Part shown: piece by piece, positions 1-10,975 of the stretch
Layout of the letters: each line of letters begins with the position of its first letter
Numbering within the stretch: position 1 is the stretch's first letter
DNA from: Lumnitzera littorea
Taxonomy: Eukaryota; Streptophyta; Magnoliopsida; Myrtales; Combretaceae
Direction of reading: 5' to 3'
NCBI GenBank assembly: GCA_024138015.1
Contig: JAMXBB010000003.1
Coordinates: 77,232,777 to 77,296,776 of the forward strand
DNA: 64,000 nucleotides
Notes under the pieces: generated by a model
Told to the model about the DNA's origin: nothing
Seen by the model: only the letters and a program-made list of their open reading frames with translations
The model's database searches: none
Position numbers and translations under genes: made by a program

Positions 1-1185
1 TGTGGAAACTGAACCCGAACCTAGCCCCAGACCTAGAATAATTGTAAAAGATTTGAGAACCTAGATAACTAAACATATTAAACCCTAAACAAAAGATAAT
101 AATAAGCGTTATAGGATAAAACTAACCTATAATAGTTATATGAAAAACTAAAACTACCTTTATGTTATAGGGATGATCGGCGATGGCCTGAGCGAGTCGA
201 ACCTCGAGTAAGTGAGCAAGGAGTCGAGGTAAGTTGGGATTAATACGATGCTATATTTTAGAGGCTTGAGATTATACTTGTTGTGCTTGTTAGATAGTTG
301 GTTGTGTGCATGTGCTTGATTATAAGTGATGTTATGATTCTATTTATCATTCTAGCTTGTATTGTATGATTTATATGAAATGATTGATCACCTTAAACTG
401 GACCTAATCAAATATACGACTTGTAATCATAATCAAACCTGCATGGCAACCCATTAAGGGAAACCTAGGATTATTCGGCCAAATACCGACCCCTTCGAAA
501 GGGATAGTACAGGATTGCATAATGGTCCCTTCTTCATCCTTAGTTGAACTAAGTGATAGGTGAAGAGGTCATGGCGAGGGTGAAGTCAATGGTTCGAAGG
601 TAGTCACGGGAGGAGCGATGTCTCCATTGCACAAGCCTGGGTTTGGTCTTGAGCTGTTACATTAACGACAACTCGTCAACCTGGATTAGAGCGGGCGCAA
701 TTTCTCTAATCTCATGACGAGCCGGACAACGTCGTGCGATAACATTTGCTTGAATATGCATTGCACCAAATAAGTTGGTTGATAACCTTGTTTGTGTTTG
801 TGGTGTAGTTTTAAGCCTTCCATCCTAATTTACTGAGCTATGGTTGCTCACATCTCTATAGACATCGTGTAGGTGCTGGCTAAGAAGCGACTTACAACTA
901 CTTTAAAGTTAGCAACTGCTGGATCTTAGGGAATGAAGAAAAATATTTAAAGAACAAACATATATTTTTAAGGTCTAAGCTATTATCGTTGTAAACATTA
1001 ATTGTAATAATTGAATTATAATGTATATATATATATATATATATATATTTTCTCACTTTCTTAGGTAAATGATTTATTTAAGTTACAAACTATTTACTTC
1101 AAAGCAGGTTAGTCGTGGACGCCTTGTATGGATCAGGTCTAAGAACGGCGGGGCTATTACGACTCTGGCGCTTCGTGGCGTGACA
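1..1185 (+). repeat. Right-hand part of a long Tekay-type LTR
   Basis: The segment aligns by eye, in reverse, with about 37258-38470. Shared blocks include AGAGGCTTGAGATTATACTT, a stretch around TCCCTTCTTCATCCTTA, and a distal block around AAAGCAGGTTAGTC. Both copies end in TGACA. The other copy is a solo LTR with target duplications, so this one is also an LTR; its left end lies outside the window. Immediately after the terminal TGACA the gag reading frame of E1 begins, so the LTR sits inside E1 gag. Long LTRs ending GCGTGACA are usual in Tekay/Del chromoviruses; the lineage is inferred, because no protein of this family is present. Confidence 0.72.
1024..1048. repeat. (TA)n microsatellite
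   Basis: About 12 uninterrupted TA dinucleotides lie inside the Tekay-type LTR. Confidence 0.9.
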
Positions 1186-1812
1186 CGATGTGAAGTCGAT
1201 GAGCTTAAGACCTGAACTATAGTATGGTTCATCTCGGGACTACAAGCTGAGATTGGTAACCCCATAGAGCTATAGAGCCTTACAACTTTGGATGAAATCA
1301 TTCGTATAGCCTAAAGAGTTTAAAGGTAATGGCAGAATCAGGTTAGGAGAATGCTGAGTAGCCGAACACTGATATCGAACAAGAGTGGCCTACTGAGCCA
1401 ACCAATGAATGACTGAGTTTCAAACAGTTCTAAGGTAAAACACCAAGGTCACATGCCGAGCTAACCAGACGAAGGCCAAGGTAAGAGCAAGACCGAGGAG
1501 CCTAAGATCCAAAGAGACTAGGGTTAAAGTTTATGGAGGAAGACCCAAAAAATCAAATGTTTTAAATGCTTTGGCTTTAGACACGTAGTTAGTCAATGTC
1601 TAAACCACCAAGTCATGACCATAAAGGGAGATAAGCCCCAGTTTGAAGTAGAAAGTGCTTGTAAAGGAGAGAAAGAAGTGGCAACCGATCAAATGATGGA
1701 AGAATTTGAGGAAGATCCTGATTCCGAGATACCTCCTGAGAGCGAAGCCAAGTATTGCTTTATAGTTCAACAATCTCTTAGTACTTTTGTGGCCAATGAG
1801 AATGAGTAAAGA
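1186..1812 (+). pseudogene. gag: E1 gag, C-terminal part with zinc knuckle (gypsy)
   Basis: This is the nucleocapsid end of a Ty3/gypsy gag. In one frame (that of position 1186) it reads a CEVDE motif, then a segment resembling the end of the gag domain (SGLQAEIGNPIEL), and then an intact CCHC knuckle, CFKCFGFRHVVSQC, at 1558-1599. A charged linker follows at 1615-1809. The N-terminal part is missing because an LTR ends at 1185. Several in-frame stops are present but no frameshift. Gag would package element RNA in virus-like particles; this copy is dead. The same motif order occurs in E3 gag, so the two are related CRM/Reina-like chromoviruses, a lineage inferred from motifs. Confidence 0.8.
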
Positions 1813-2404
1813 GAAAACCTCTTGCATACGAATTACTGGGTGAATGGCAAGCTATGTACTGTAATCATTGATGGAGGGAGCTGTACCAACGTCATGGCGC
1901 AAAGGGTAGTTAAGGCCATAAAAGTGCCAACTCTTCTACACCCTAAGCTGTACAAGATTCATTGGTTGAACGAGAAAGGAGGACTATACATCTCCGAGCA
2001 AGTTAGAGTGTCGATTACCATTAATGATAGGTATAGGGATGAGGTGCTATGTGATGTCTTTCCTATGTATGCATCTTACATATTACTTAGCCAACCGTAG
2101 CTATTTGACTTAAGAGTGTTACACGATAGGTATAAAAACACCTACATGTCTCAAAAGGATGAGAAGAAAATTATATTAATACCTATGAGTCCTAAGGAAG
2201 TGCAAGAATCCTAGGAAAAGATTGCTAGATCTCTATAGTGGAAGTCCTTAGTGATTTCTTGAGCTCAGTTTACACAAGAGGTTAAGGCCGAAGACTATGT
2301 GCTCTTTTTAGTTAGGAGATTCTTAGAGTTTAGAGAGGCTGTGAACTTACTTATCAAAGTGCAGTAGCTACTTCAAGAATTTGCCGACCCGTTCCCTAAC
2401 GAGA
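1813..2404 (+). pseudogene. E1 retropepsin-like protease region
   Basis: The 92-codon stretch at 1822-2100 carries IIDGGSCTNV, the active-site region of plant gypsy aspartic proteases, where DGGS replaces the usual D-S/T-G. It is followed by the conserved segment HPKLYKIHWL. The stretch closes with TAG at 2098-2100, at a place where the family has Trp (before LFD). Reading continues in the same frame through more stops toward RT. The protease would cleave the gag-pol polyprotein. E3 has the same stop in the same motif. Confidence 0.8.
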
Positions 2405-3260
2405 TGCCAAAAGGTCTACCTCCCTTGAGAGGAATTGAGCATTGCATCAACCTCTAACCAGGGGCTACCTTACCAAACCAACTTGCTTACAGGCTCAATC
2501 CAAAGTAGGCAGCTGAATTGAAGAAGCAGGTGGATAAGTTAGTAGATCATGGATATGTTTGTGAGAGCATAAGTCCTTGTATTGTACCCGCTGTACTCGT
2601 GCCGAAAAAGGATGGAACATAACAAATGTGCATTAACAGCCGAGCTATGAATAAGATCACTATCAAATATCGATACCCGATCTCGCAGCTTGATGATATG
2701 CTTGACGAATTACATGGCGCCTATATCTTTTCTAAGATTGAGTTAAAGAGCAACTACTACCAGATACAGATGAGACTTAAGGATGAATGGAAGACGGTCT
2801 TTAAGACAAGGGATGGTTTGTTCAAATGGTTGGTGATGCCGTTTGAACTAACTAATGTGCTAAGTACATTTATATGGCTAATGAATCTTGCACTAAGATC
2901 ATTAATCGACAAATGTGTTGTAGTCTATTTTGATGATATTTTGGTTTACAGTACCAACCTCCTCGTACATGTTGAACATTTGAGATTGGTGTTTAACATA
3001 CTTTATACTGAGAAATTCTTTAACAACCTGAAGAAATGCATGTTCTGTCAAAGCGAGGTTGTATTCCTCAAATATGTCATTTTAAGAAGTGGAGTCCGAG
3101 TTGATGAGGAAAAAGTCAGAGTTATTAATGAGTAGCATACACCGACTAGTGCTACCGAAGTCAGGAGTTTCCATGGCCTAGCTTTGTTCTATTGGAGATT
3201 TGTTTGAAACTTTAGCTCCATAACTGTACTGTTGATTAAATTGATCAAGTAGAACGTTGA
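2405..3260 (+). pseudogene. E1 reverse transcriptase (Ty3/gypsy)
   Basis: This is an RT domain with its motifs in order: PKGLPPLRGIEH at the entry, VPKKDGT, CINSRAMNKITIKYRYPI, FSKIELKSNYYQI, FELTNV (family F-x-L-x-N-A) and the catalytic box VVYFDDILVYS near 2920-2950. The YFDD aspartates remain. The main open block is 2626-3135 (169 codons). TAG and TAA stops flank it but the frame never shifts. At the FSKI motif an Asp expected in DLK reads Glu. It would copy element RNA to cDNA in particles; it cannot be made as a full protein here. Confidence 0.9.
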
Positions 3261-3730
3261 GTTTAGATGGATAAAAAAGGCTTAAAAGAGTTTTGAAGAC
3301 ATGAAGACTAAATTGACATTTACTCTAGTACTTACCCTGCTAGATTTCAAAAAGGTTTTTAAGGTTGAATGTGGTGCATTTAGTGTCAGTATTAGTGTTG
3401 TCCTTATGCAAGAGCGCCAACCCATTACCTACTTCAGTGAAAAACTTCGAGGTGTTGCCCTGAATTACTTAACCTACGACAAGGAATTCCATGCCCTTAT
3501 CCATACACTCCAAAACTGGCAGCATTATCTGTTGTCGAGAGAATTCATCAGCTCTTTGGATCATGAATCTCTTAAGCATCTTTGCAGGCAACAGAAGCTT
3601 TCTCAACATCACACCAAATGGGTTGAATTCTTGGAAACCTTTTGTTATGTCATCAAATAGAAGAAGAGAAGCACCAACATAGTAGCTGATGCACTTTCTT
3701 ACCATCATACCTTCATCACAACATTATAAG
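3261..3730 (+). pseudogene. E1 RNase H domain
   Basis: The open block 3301-3660 reads LLDFKKVFKVECGAF, then YFSEKLRGVALNYLTYDKE and HYLLSREF, the order found in gypsy RNase H. The first catalytic Asp (family ECDAS) reads Gly. The domain continues past TAG at 3658-3660 toward VADALS, just before the integrase. It would degrade the RNA strand of the RNA/DNA hybrid. The frame is unchanged from RT. Confidence 0.82.
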
Positions 3731-4996
3731 CTAAGGTGCTTAGATTCAGCACTTTACCTAATCAGTATGAGCATGGCCCACATTTTGGACCCTTAGTAAC
3801 CAGGTGTAATGAGAAAGGAGTTGTGGAAGGGTTCTACTTAAGTGAAGGGTTCTTGATGAAGGATAAGTAGATTTGTGTGCCGAGTGATCCTGTAAGGGAG
3901 CTATTAGTTCAAGAGGCTCATGTTATGGGTTGGGCTGGCCATTTTGGAGAAAAGAAGACGATTGAGATACTGAAGGAGCACTTTTACTAGCTTAGAATGA
4001 TGAAGGATGTGCACCGAATACTTGAGAGGTGTAAGGTATATAAGTATGCAAAAGAGAGGAGAGAGCCCTATGGAGAATATACACCCCTACCAATTTCTTA
4101 ATGGCCATGGACCGATCTAAGTATGGATTTCACACTTGACCTTCTCTACATGTCGAGAAGATAAGATTCGATCGTGGTGGTGGTCGATCGATTCAGCAAG
4201 ATGGGCTACTTCATTCCTTACCACAGAACTAATGATGCTTTTTTTGTCGCTAACCTCTTTTTGCAAGAAATTATGTGACTACATAGAGTGCCGGGAAGTA
4301 TTGTATCCAACCGTGATTCAAAATTCATGAGCTTTTTTTGGAAGACCCTATGGAGGAAACTCGGCACTAAGCTCCTATTCAGTACCTCTTGTTACTCCCA
4401 AATGAACGGCCAACCTAAAGTAGTTAACAAAACCATCAATAATCTCCTGTACACTACTGTTGGAAAGAACTCTCACGATTGGGACTTATGCTTACCCATC
4501 ATTGAATTTGCCTACAATTGCTCAACTCACAGCTCAATCGGAACATCACCATTTGAGGTTGTTTATGGACTTAACCTAAACCTACCTTTGGATTTAATTA
4601 ACAGCTCGACTATGTAAGGGGAAAGTCAATTTGGCCTACAACGTGCCGAGGAGTTCTAAAGGTTCCATCGGAAGATTGCTAAGCAATTAGCCAAAACTGA
4701 AGCCTGACAAAAGGAAGTGGGAAACCTTAGGAGCCGAGTCATTTATACTCCTAAGGACCTTATTTGGGTCCATCTTAGTAAGGAACGCTTTCCTAGCAGA
4801 AGGACCAACAAACTATCTCTTAAAATGGATGGACCCTATAGGATCTTAAGGCACATTAATGATAAGCCTATGAGATAGAGTTACTCAAAGGTTTTGGCGT
4901 ATCTACCTCCTTCAATGTCACTGATTTGATTCCCTATGTGCTTGATGATGACGAAGACCAAGATTTGAGGGCAAATCTTTAGTAACCTTGGGAAAC
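3731..4996 (+). pseudogene. E1 integrase
   Basis: This is integrase with an HHCC-type N-terminal region near 3915-4050 (GHFGEKKTIEIL, then CKVYKYAK, where the second Cys of C-x2-C reads Tyr). The core has SMDF, VVVVDRFSKMGYF and GSIVSNRDSKF, then VVNKTINNLL and PFEVVYG. The Asp expected in the S-D-R-D motif reads Asn. The open block is 4288-4617. Frame 1 is kept until one single-base loss near 4868, then GFGVSTSFN and GPYR-type C-terminal motifs follow. Integrase would insert cDNA into host DNA. CRM/Reina-like by motif resemblance. Confidence 0.87.
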
Positions 4997-5679
4997 TGAT
5001 GAACTGCCGACCAGCGGTCCAATTACTTGCATACGGCTCTAAGGACTGCAATCCCTCACCCGAAGAATTCTCTTTTGGTAACCTATTGATGACGAGAAAA
5101 TTTACACTAAAGGAAGGTAGCTGAACTCCTTGAGCTCCCTGCATTGTCATACTATGATCTATGCTCTCGATAGTGATGATGTCAACCATTCCTTGGCCGA
5201 GGACCTTATGCCAAGTAATCCGACCAACTATTGTCGAGAGATTCTTGTCAAGTAACTAGAGACTCACTTATCAGCCAATTGGTTTTCTTTCAGCATGTTA
5301 CCATCTCTCTCGTCTCAACCCCTTTATTGTCGCAACATCTTAATCCCTCTCACCTGCTATACTTAGAAAATATTCGTACAAGATTAATGTTGCACTATTA
5401 CCTATCCATCTCGTCTGACATTATACTACTTTTTCGTTTTTGTCTTTTGTCCTTTTTACCATTTTTCGTATATACTAGAAATCCCCTTTTTGTATATACT
5501 TTCTTGTAATTCTTTATTTGTAATGTTACCTTAGGGACTTATTGTAAATAGTCCCTTTCTCTTGTAAGCCAGACATAACTTACATTTTAATATTGAATAT
5601 TCTATTCTTATGAGATGATCCTCTCTAAGTCCATTTTTCATACACTTTTATCTAATCTTGCCAAGTAGCTCAAGATTAG
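4997..5679 (+). repeat. E1 3' LTR (end approximate)
   Basis: The start is set at a TGATGAAC that matches the TGATGAGAATC start of the E3 3' LTR. As in E3, the pol frame runs on into the LTR and reads a decayed version of the C-terminal G-P-x-T-R-S-R-A motif (here GPITCIRL, then a stop). The remainder is noncoding and pyrimidine-rich. No matching 5' LTR lies in the window, so the right end is only bounded by the next LTR at 5680; it could end at the CA at 5640. Confidence 0.6.
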
Positions 5680-6403
5680 TGATAGGTGGACCTTGACATC
5701 AACTTATGCATCATATTAAGTGAGGTGTCAAGTCATGTTATATTCATTGGTGAGTCATATCCTCTGAGCAACTTCACGTCAGCTACTGTTATTCATTTGT
5801 GGACCATTTCCCTCTCATTTTCTTTAATATTTCAAAAGACCCATTTTAGTCAAATTTGTCACAGTAAGCCTTAGTGATAACTAAGCTCCTAGGCACATCA
5901 CAACTCATCCTAAGAGCTCATCACACTAGCTCAACAACTCATCAACTCATCATTTTACCTATTTACAGTTATGCCATTAAGCTTATTACATCTTGTATTA
6001 TTTACCAAAATGCCATTATATTTTACATTATACTTATTTACAAAAATGCCATTAAGGCATCTTATGATTTATCTTATTTAGTAAAATGCCACTATGTATA
6101 AACATGTAATGTTTATAGATAGGCTATGTAATATACTTGATCATTTCTCTTGAGAAATCTCTTTTCTTTTAGCTCTTATCAATCTCTTTAGCAAGAATTG
6201 TGGCTAGCAACCCTAATTTATCATTCGTGTGGTAAATTAGGTTGTGTAATGTTTATTTAGTATGTTATATCCACTCGAGCAGCTTATAAATCGCTAAAAC
6301 ACTTACTAAAACCACATCTATTTTTGGCTATAGTTGTAATTATACCCATCCATTTTGTTCTTTTGTGATATTACCCTGTATGTTCATCCATGGTGGCATA
6401 TCA
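5680..6403 (+). repeat. 5' LTR of outer gypsy element O
   Basis: It aligns by eye with 27453-28210 over most of its length; shared blocks include CATTTACAGTTATGCCATT-like runs, AAAATGCCACTATGTATAAA and the final GGTGGCATATCA. It starts TGATA and ends TATCA, a perfect 5-bp terminal inverted repeat. It is followed by a tRNA-Met-type primer-binding site, which fixes it as the 5' LTR. The 5 bases before it (ATTAG) do not match those after the other LTR (ATAGC), so pairing the two as one insertion is likely but not proven. Confidence 0.82.
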
Positions 6404-6406
6404 TCT

Positions 6407-6418
6407 TGATATTAAAGC
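6407..6418 (+). other. Primer-binding site of element O, initiator tRNA-Met type
   Basis: It reads TGATATTAAAGC against the usual plant TGGTATCAGAGC: 9 of 12 match, and all three mismatches are G-to-A or C-to-T. It starts 4 bases after the LTR, the expected place. Confidence 0.72.
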
Positions 6419-6955
6419 GGAGATACAATAGCGAGAAAATTTTATATATCTGTTATGTCATGTTACTATGATATTTAAAAAAAAAAAAGGAATGAGCTAC
6501 TTTAAATGTAGAGAAATAAAGCTTTAGGACAAGATTTATTGAGCCCTTTATTGCTATTGAATCAACTATTTGTGCTTTATTGTGGTTTTCAACCCAAGAA
6601 AATTATATACATATATACACGTATACATACGTATAAGAAGAGAAATTCTAGATTTGTAAGTATATTACATGGAGAATAAGATTTAAGCTATAAGGTTTGA
6701 CCGTTTAGCCATAGGTTAATAAAAAGTACTCAATAAGCAATAGTATAGATCTATCAATGGGTGCTCAAGGTTCTAAGAGTGGGGTACACTTCAAGAATGT
6801 TAGCGGTGTGTTAACTGTATAACGACCAAAGGGTACAAAGGTGCTAGTAATGGTGTGCAACGGGTATCACAATAGGGGCTACCTAGTTTTGACATAAGTG
6901 CTTAAATTGAAGATAAGGAACACTGAGAATTGTTATTAAGAAGGTTATAGAAGGC
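6419..6955 (+). other. Leader of element O, first part
   Basis: Noncoding leader between the PBS and the T1 insertion. It contains an A-run near 6477-6488 and AC/AT-rich runs near 6605-6635. No gene is seen. It should continue after T1 at 24647. Confidence 0.5.
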
Positions 6956-7190
6956 TAGAAACCCCCCATTAACACCACCTCGTTCTTCGTTAATCTTGGA
7001 GTTTGATGCCATCGCGCTTCTCTATCTGTCACTATACGTGTTAGAGCCTTACTAATATCACCTACTCCTCCTCCCTATGCTTTTCTCCTGATCATCCTAC
7101 GCAAGTCACTCAAGTCATTTTCCTAGTCACGTGTAACGCGACTTCATACATGGTACGCACGTGATACTTATATCTATACCCACTCCCCCA
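6956..7190 (+). repeat. T1 5' LTR, internally deleted
   Basis: About 6963-7190 aligns with about 24365-24640, including AATCTTGGAGTTTGATGCCA and the end TATATCTATACCCACTCCC. Relative to the 3' LTR it lacks a block of roughly 57 bp after CCCCCATTAA and all of the upstream LTR, including the TATA-like region. It may have been lost by deletion after insertion. Confidence 0.7.
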
Positions 7191-8020
7191 TATTTTTTCT
7201 AGCAACTTCACTAGGGAGGGAAGACTTGATACTTATATCATGGTACCTCCAAGGGGAAGACAACTTGACCCTACTGATGGTCGAACCTTTTGCCGAGCTC
7301 TACCCTGCCCGCATTCCTTTTAAAGGGGGCAAAAGAAATGTCTCCACCTGCTACCAACAGTCTTTCTTCGGAATTATACTGAACGAGCAAGATACCACTA
7401 CTATAACCAATGACCAAAATCCACCTCTAACTGGAGGCACTAATCAAGGTGATGACTTACAAGACGATGTCCTTGATAATGCACAATTAACGCATGTGCT
7501 ACAGGAGACTAATCAAAACTTAGGTGAACTTATGGAAATATATGCCTGCTTTGGTTACCTTTATTGCTATGTAAAAAGGAGTAACTTCCTCGAATCTTTC
7601 TAATGTGGTGCAATAACACAACCTACCCAACCCTCCTATTGTCAATGAGAATGTCACTCCTAGGGTTGGAGAACAACTTCCTGCTGTGGAACTTATAGCT
7701 ACGCAAGATTTATTACTTGAAGTAAGGAATCAAGGAGTTCACATTGGAGGCTCGTCGTCCTCACATGCTATACTACGTGTCACGTATCACAATTGTTGAC
7801 TCTATTCAACCATCACCAATGAATCCCATGTCTATAAGATCTACACTTATGAATCTAATGCCCATGCATCTTGTTCCTGCGATGTCACTAAGGGTGGAAG
7901 CATCCACTTAGAGAGGTTCATTTGTAACCAAAGAAGATTTAGACATATATTTAAAGGAGATACAAGCGAAATCTATGATTAGGATACCAAAATTGAAGCT
8001 TCCATCAACGCATTACCGCA
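7191..8020 (+). other. T1 leader with a 125-codon ORF
   Basis: Between the LTR and recognisable gag. An ORF at 7226-7603 encodes a hydrophilic, acidic, Gln/Asn-rich protein ending NLGELMEIYACFGY. Its position fits the poorly conserved N-terminal part of Tat gag, which usually precedes the core gag fold, but I cannot match it to a family. Around 7620-8000 there are only short frames. Confidence 0.4.
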
Positions 8021-9175
8021 AAGTCGTACCCTAAGGATTATGTCAGTCCAAAGTTCATGCTATTTAATGGCAAGAAGGGAAGTGCCAATGAACATTTGCT
8101 GAAATTCATTGAGACACTGGAAGTATATGGCCTAAATGATGATTTGAAACTGAAAGAATTTTCTAAGTCACTCATTGAGAAGGCATACACCTGGTATGTT
8201 AATCTCCCTCCAAGATCAGTAGATTCATGGAGTCGTATATGTAAGATGTTTTTGGAGAAGTTCTTCTCCACAAAAGAGAAAGTCACCCTTATTGACATGG
8301 AAAGGATTTAACAAAAGTCCAAAGAAGATTTGATGGACTACATCGAGTGCTTCAAGGAACGCTTACTAGATATACAAGACGTTTGTGATGAGAGAGAGTT
8401 GGTCGAGATCTGTATCCAAGGGATGTTTCCTAAGTACGCGGTCTACCTTGAAAACCTTTTATTAGCCTCCCTTGTTGCGTTAGTTGAGAACATGTGAAGG
8501 ACCAATTACTCAATGGTACAATAAAGAAGTGAAATTGGGAGATTCAACAAGCTCACTTCATTTGTAAGTGCAACTTAGGGTGAATCACTAAGGGGAGCAA
8601 AGAAACAAGAGATGATAAGCCCACTAATTTTTGGCCATCTCTAACGTATCCTTGTCCTATGGCCAAAGTGCATCAAATGCTTGACTAGTGGATCTATGAT
8701 AGAAATATCAAGCTCCCGAAGGTCGAGTGCCTCCCTATAAATAAAGAAAAGAGTGATCCCAAGTATTATAGATTTCATTAAATTATTAGTCACCCAACTA
8801 AAGATTGTTTCACTTTGAAGAAAATATTCAATGATTGAGTTACACGTGGTGAGTTGATCATCGATAACAATGATGTCAGAAACAATCCACTTCCTACCTA
8901 TAATAATTGAAGGGGCATTGTCAATGCCATTAGCCATGATCCTACCACAACTGAAGTAACTGATGCCTAAGTTACTGGAAGTGATGAAGATAAAGGAAAG
9001 TTGATCGAAGCTCAAGATGATGAACAGCCACCTATTGTTGAGGCATTGTTGAAGGCATCCAACTTTAGGAATTTCTTCAATCTCTTAGGATTCAATGAGA
9101 AAGCTTGGCTTGCGGCAACAACTACACTTATACAGATCTTTGAGAGTCAATATACAGAGTGTAATGTAGCATAGC
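8021..9175 (+). pseudogene. gag: T1 gag (Tat-like retrotransposon gag domain)
   Basis: The core reads FNGKKGSANEHLLKFIETL, then KEFSKSLIEKAYTWYVNLPP and FLEKFFSTKE, the typical layout of the plant gypsy gag fold (PF03732-like). It meets TAA at 8309-8311, where QK would follow, and continues as DYIECFKERLLD and CIQGMFPKYAVYLENL. After a frame change a zinc-knuckle-like linker reads SHPTKDCFTLKKIF near 8785-8830. It would form the particle shell. It is broken by stops and at least one indel. Confidence 0.8.
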
Positions 9176-9177
9176 CT

Positions 9178-10190
9178 GTGAAGAGGATGGCTATAACACA
9201 TAAAAATGCACTTCTATTTACTAATGTAGACATATGTGTCAGGAATTCCAATCACAACCACCCTTTATATGTGGAAGGCATGCTTAACGGGTCTCCAATT
9301 AAGAGAACATTCATTAATAATGGTTCTTTGTTAAATATCATACCAATGAGTACTTTTAAGGCTACTGGAATTAACATTAGACGATTGGTTAAACAACTTA
9401 TCTCAATAAATGGATTTAACCATGCCCTTACAAATTCTGTTAGGTATGTTAATGTTGATCTCAAGGTTAGCCCTATCCATGGTACTACTACCTTTCATGT
9501 GATCAATGCATCGGTTTAATACCATCTACTCATTGGTAGGAAGTGGCTGTACAATCACAACTTGGTCCCATCAACATTGCATCAATGTATTAAGGGTCAT
9601 TGGAAAGGGAAGGATGTGTTCATTCCAGCTAACAAGAATCCTTTCAAGCAACATGAATCATATTTTATTGAATCAACCTACTTTGACGAATTTGTAGAAG
9701 AAGGCGAGACTGTAAGACCTAAGCTAATTGGTGTCCCTTACTTACATGGGAAAAAGTTTCAGATGGTCAGCAAAAGAAAAGAAGGATGCATAGGTGTCGT
9801 AGGGGAAAGAAGAAGAACAAGTAAGCTAAAGGAATTGAAAGCTTCATTCGAGAAGATGGAAGAAGGGTATACCGCTTATAACAGTCTCAGGGGTCTAGAG
9901 AGGTATATTTCTCCTCTTCAAATCCTATATCGGTGCAAGAAGTCCAACCTGCCCCACAACAACTACAAGACCAAATGAAGCCATAGGCTAAGAAAATAGA
10001 AGAATTGGATCTAGCACGACCAGGAGAGTCGTAGCGGCCAATCTTCATAAGCAAGAGCTTCTCACAAGAAATAAAAGTTCATATTGTCGAGTTACTAAGA
10101 GAATATAGAGACGTATTTGCATAGACCTATGAAGAGATGCCAGGATTGAACCCTAGTCTCATAGTACACAAATTAAGTATTATTTTGAGA
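9178..10190 (+). pseudogene. T1 aspartic protease and linker to RT
   Basis: The open block 9178-9519 reads PLYVEGMLNGSPIKRTFI, then NNGSLLNIIPMSTFKATGI. In Tat proteases the active site is D-N-G-S; the catalytic Asp codon here is AAT (9316-9318), that is Asn. After TAA the stretch GRKWLYNHNLVPSTLHQCIK follows in a shifted frame, with KGKDVFIPANKNPF at about 9605-9650. The last part, to 10190, is a variable linker with a long mixed-charge ORF (9562-9978). Confidence 0.8.
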
Positions 10191-10975
10191 GTCACTCCTG
10201 TAAAGCAAGGACAAAGGGTTTTTTGCCCTGAAATTGAAGTGCAAATCAAGCAAGAAGTTGAGAAGTTATTATGAGTTAGATTCATAAAGCCCATCTAGCA
10301 TCCTATTTGGCTCGCTAATATTATTCCTGTAAAAAAGAAGAATAGACAGATAAGAGTATGTGTGAACCCTTGGGATCTGAATAAGGCTTGTCCTAAAGAC
10401 GACTTTCCTTTACTAAACGTTGATACTCCAATAGACGCAACTGTAAGACATGATTTGTTCTCGTTTATGGATGGATTCAATGGTTATAATCAAATTAAGA
10501 TGGCAATTAGGGACACAGAATGTACCGCCTTTCAAACAACAATAAAAAGTTTTTATTATACCATCATGCCATTTGGACTTAAGAATGCGAGTGCCACTTA
10601 TCAAAGGGCAATGACTGCTCTATTCCATGACATGACGCATGACTTTATGAAGGATTATGTCAATGATATAATCATCATGTCTAAAAGGGCACATGATCAC
10701 ATAGTTCATCTACGAACGGTTTTTGAACGATATCAATTCTACAAGCTTCACATGAATCCTCTCAAATGTGTCTTTAGAGTGTCCTCAGGGAAGTTTTTGG
10801 GGTTTGTCGTCCATCAAAAAGGAATTGATGTTGATCTTACGAAAGTGCAAGCTATAAGAGCAATGCCATCCCCTATTACTTTAAAGGAACTAAAAACTTT
10901 TATAGGGAAAGTCTCTTATATTAGAAGGTTTATACTAGCACTTATTGAGATTTCATACCCATTGCACTAACTTCT
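10191..10975 (+). pseudogene. T1 reverse transcriptase (Tat-like)
   Basis: The open block 10362-10970 (202 codons) has RT motifs in order: NPWDLNKACPKDDFPLLNVD, FMDGFNGYNQIKM, FYYTIMPFGLKNASATYQR and the box YVNDIIIMS, then HLRTVFERYQFYKLHMNP, CVFRVSSGKFLGFVV and TFIGKVSYIRRFI. The DLNKACPKD signature is characteristic of Tat-type RT. The catalytic YVDD reads YVND: its first Asp codon is AAT at 10662-10664, which would abolish polymerase activity. Upstream (10290-10360) VKKKNRQIRVC continues the domain. Confidence 0.9.

Noticed and set aside
8641..9015. 124-codon minus-strand ORF in T1 gag linker
   Set aside because: Opposite strand carries the recognisable gag linker and knuckle-like motif.
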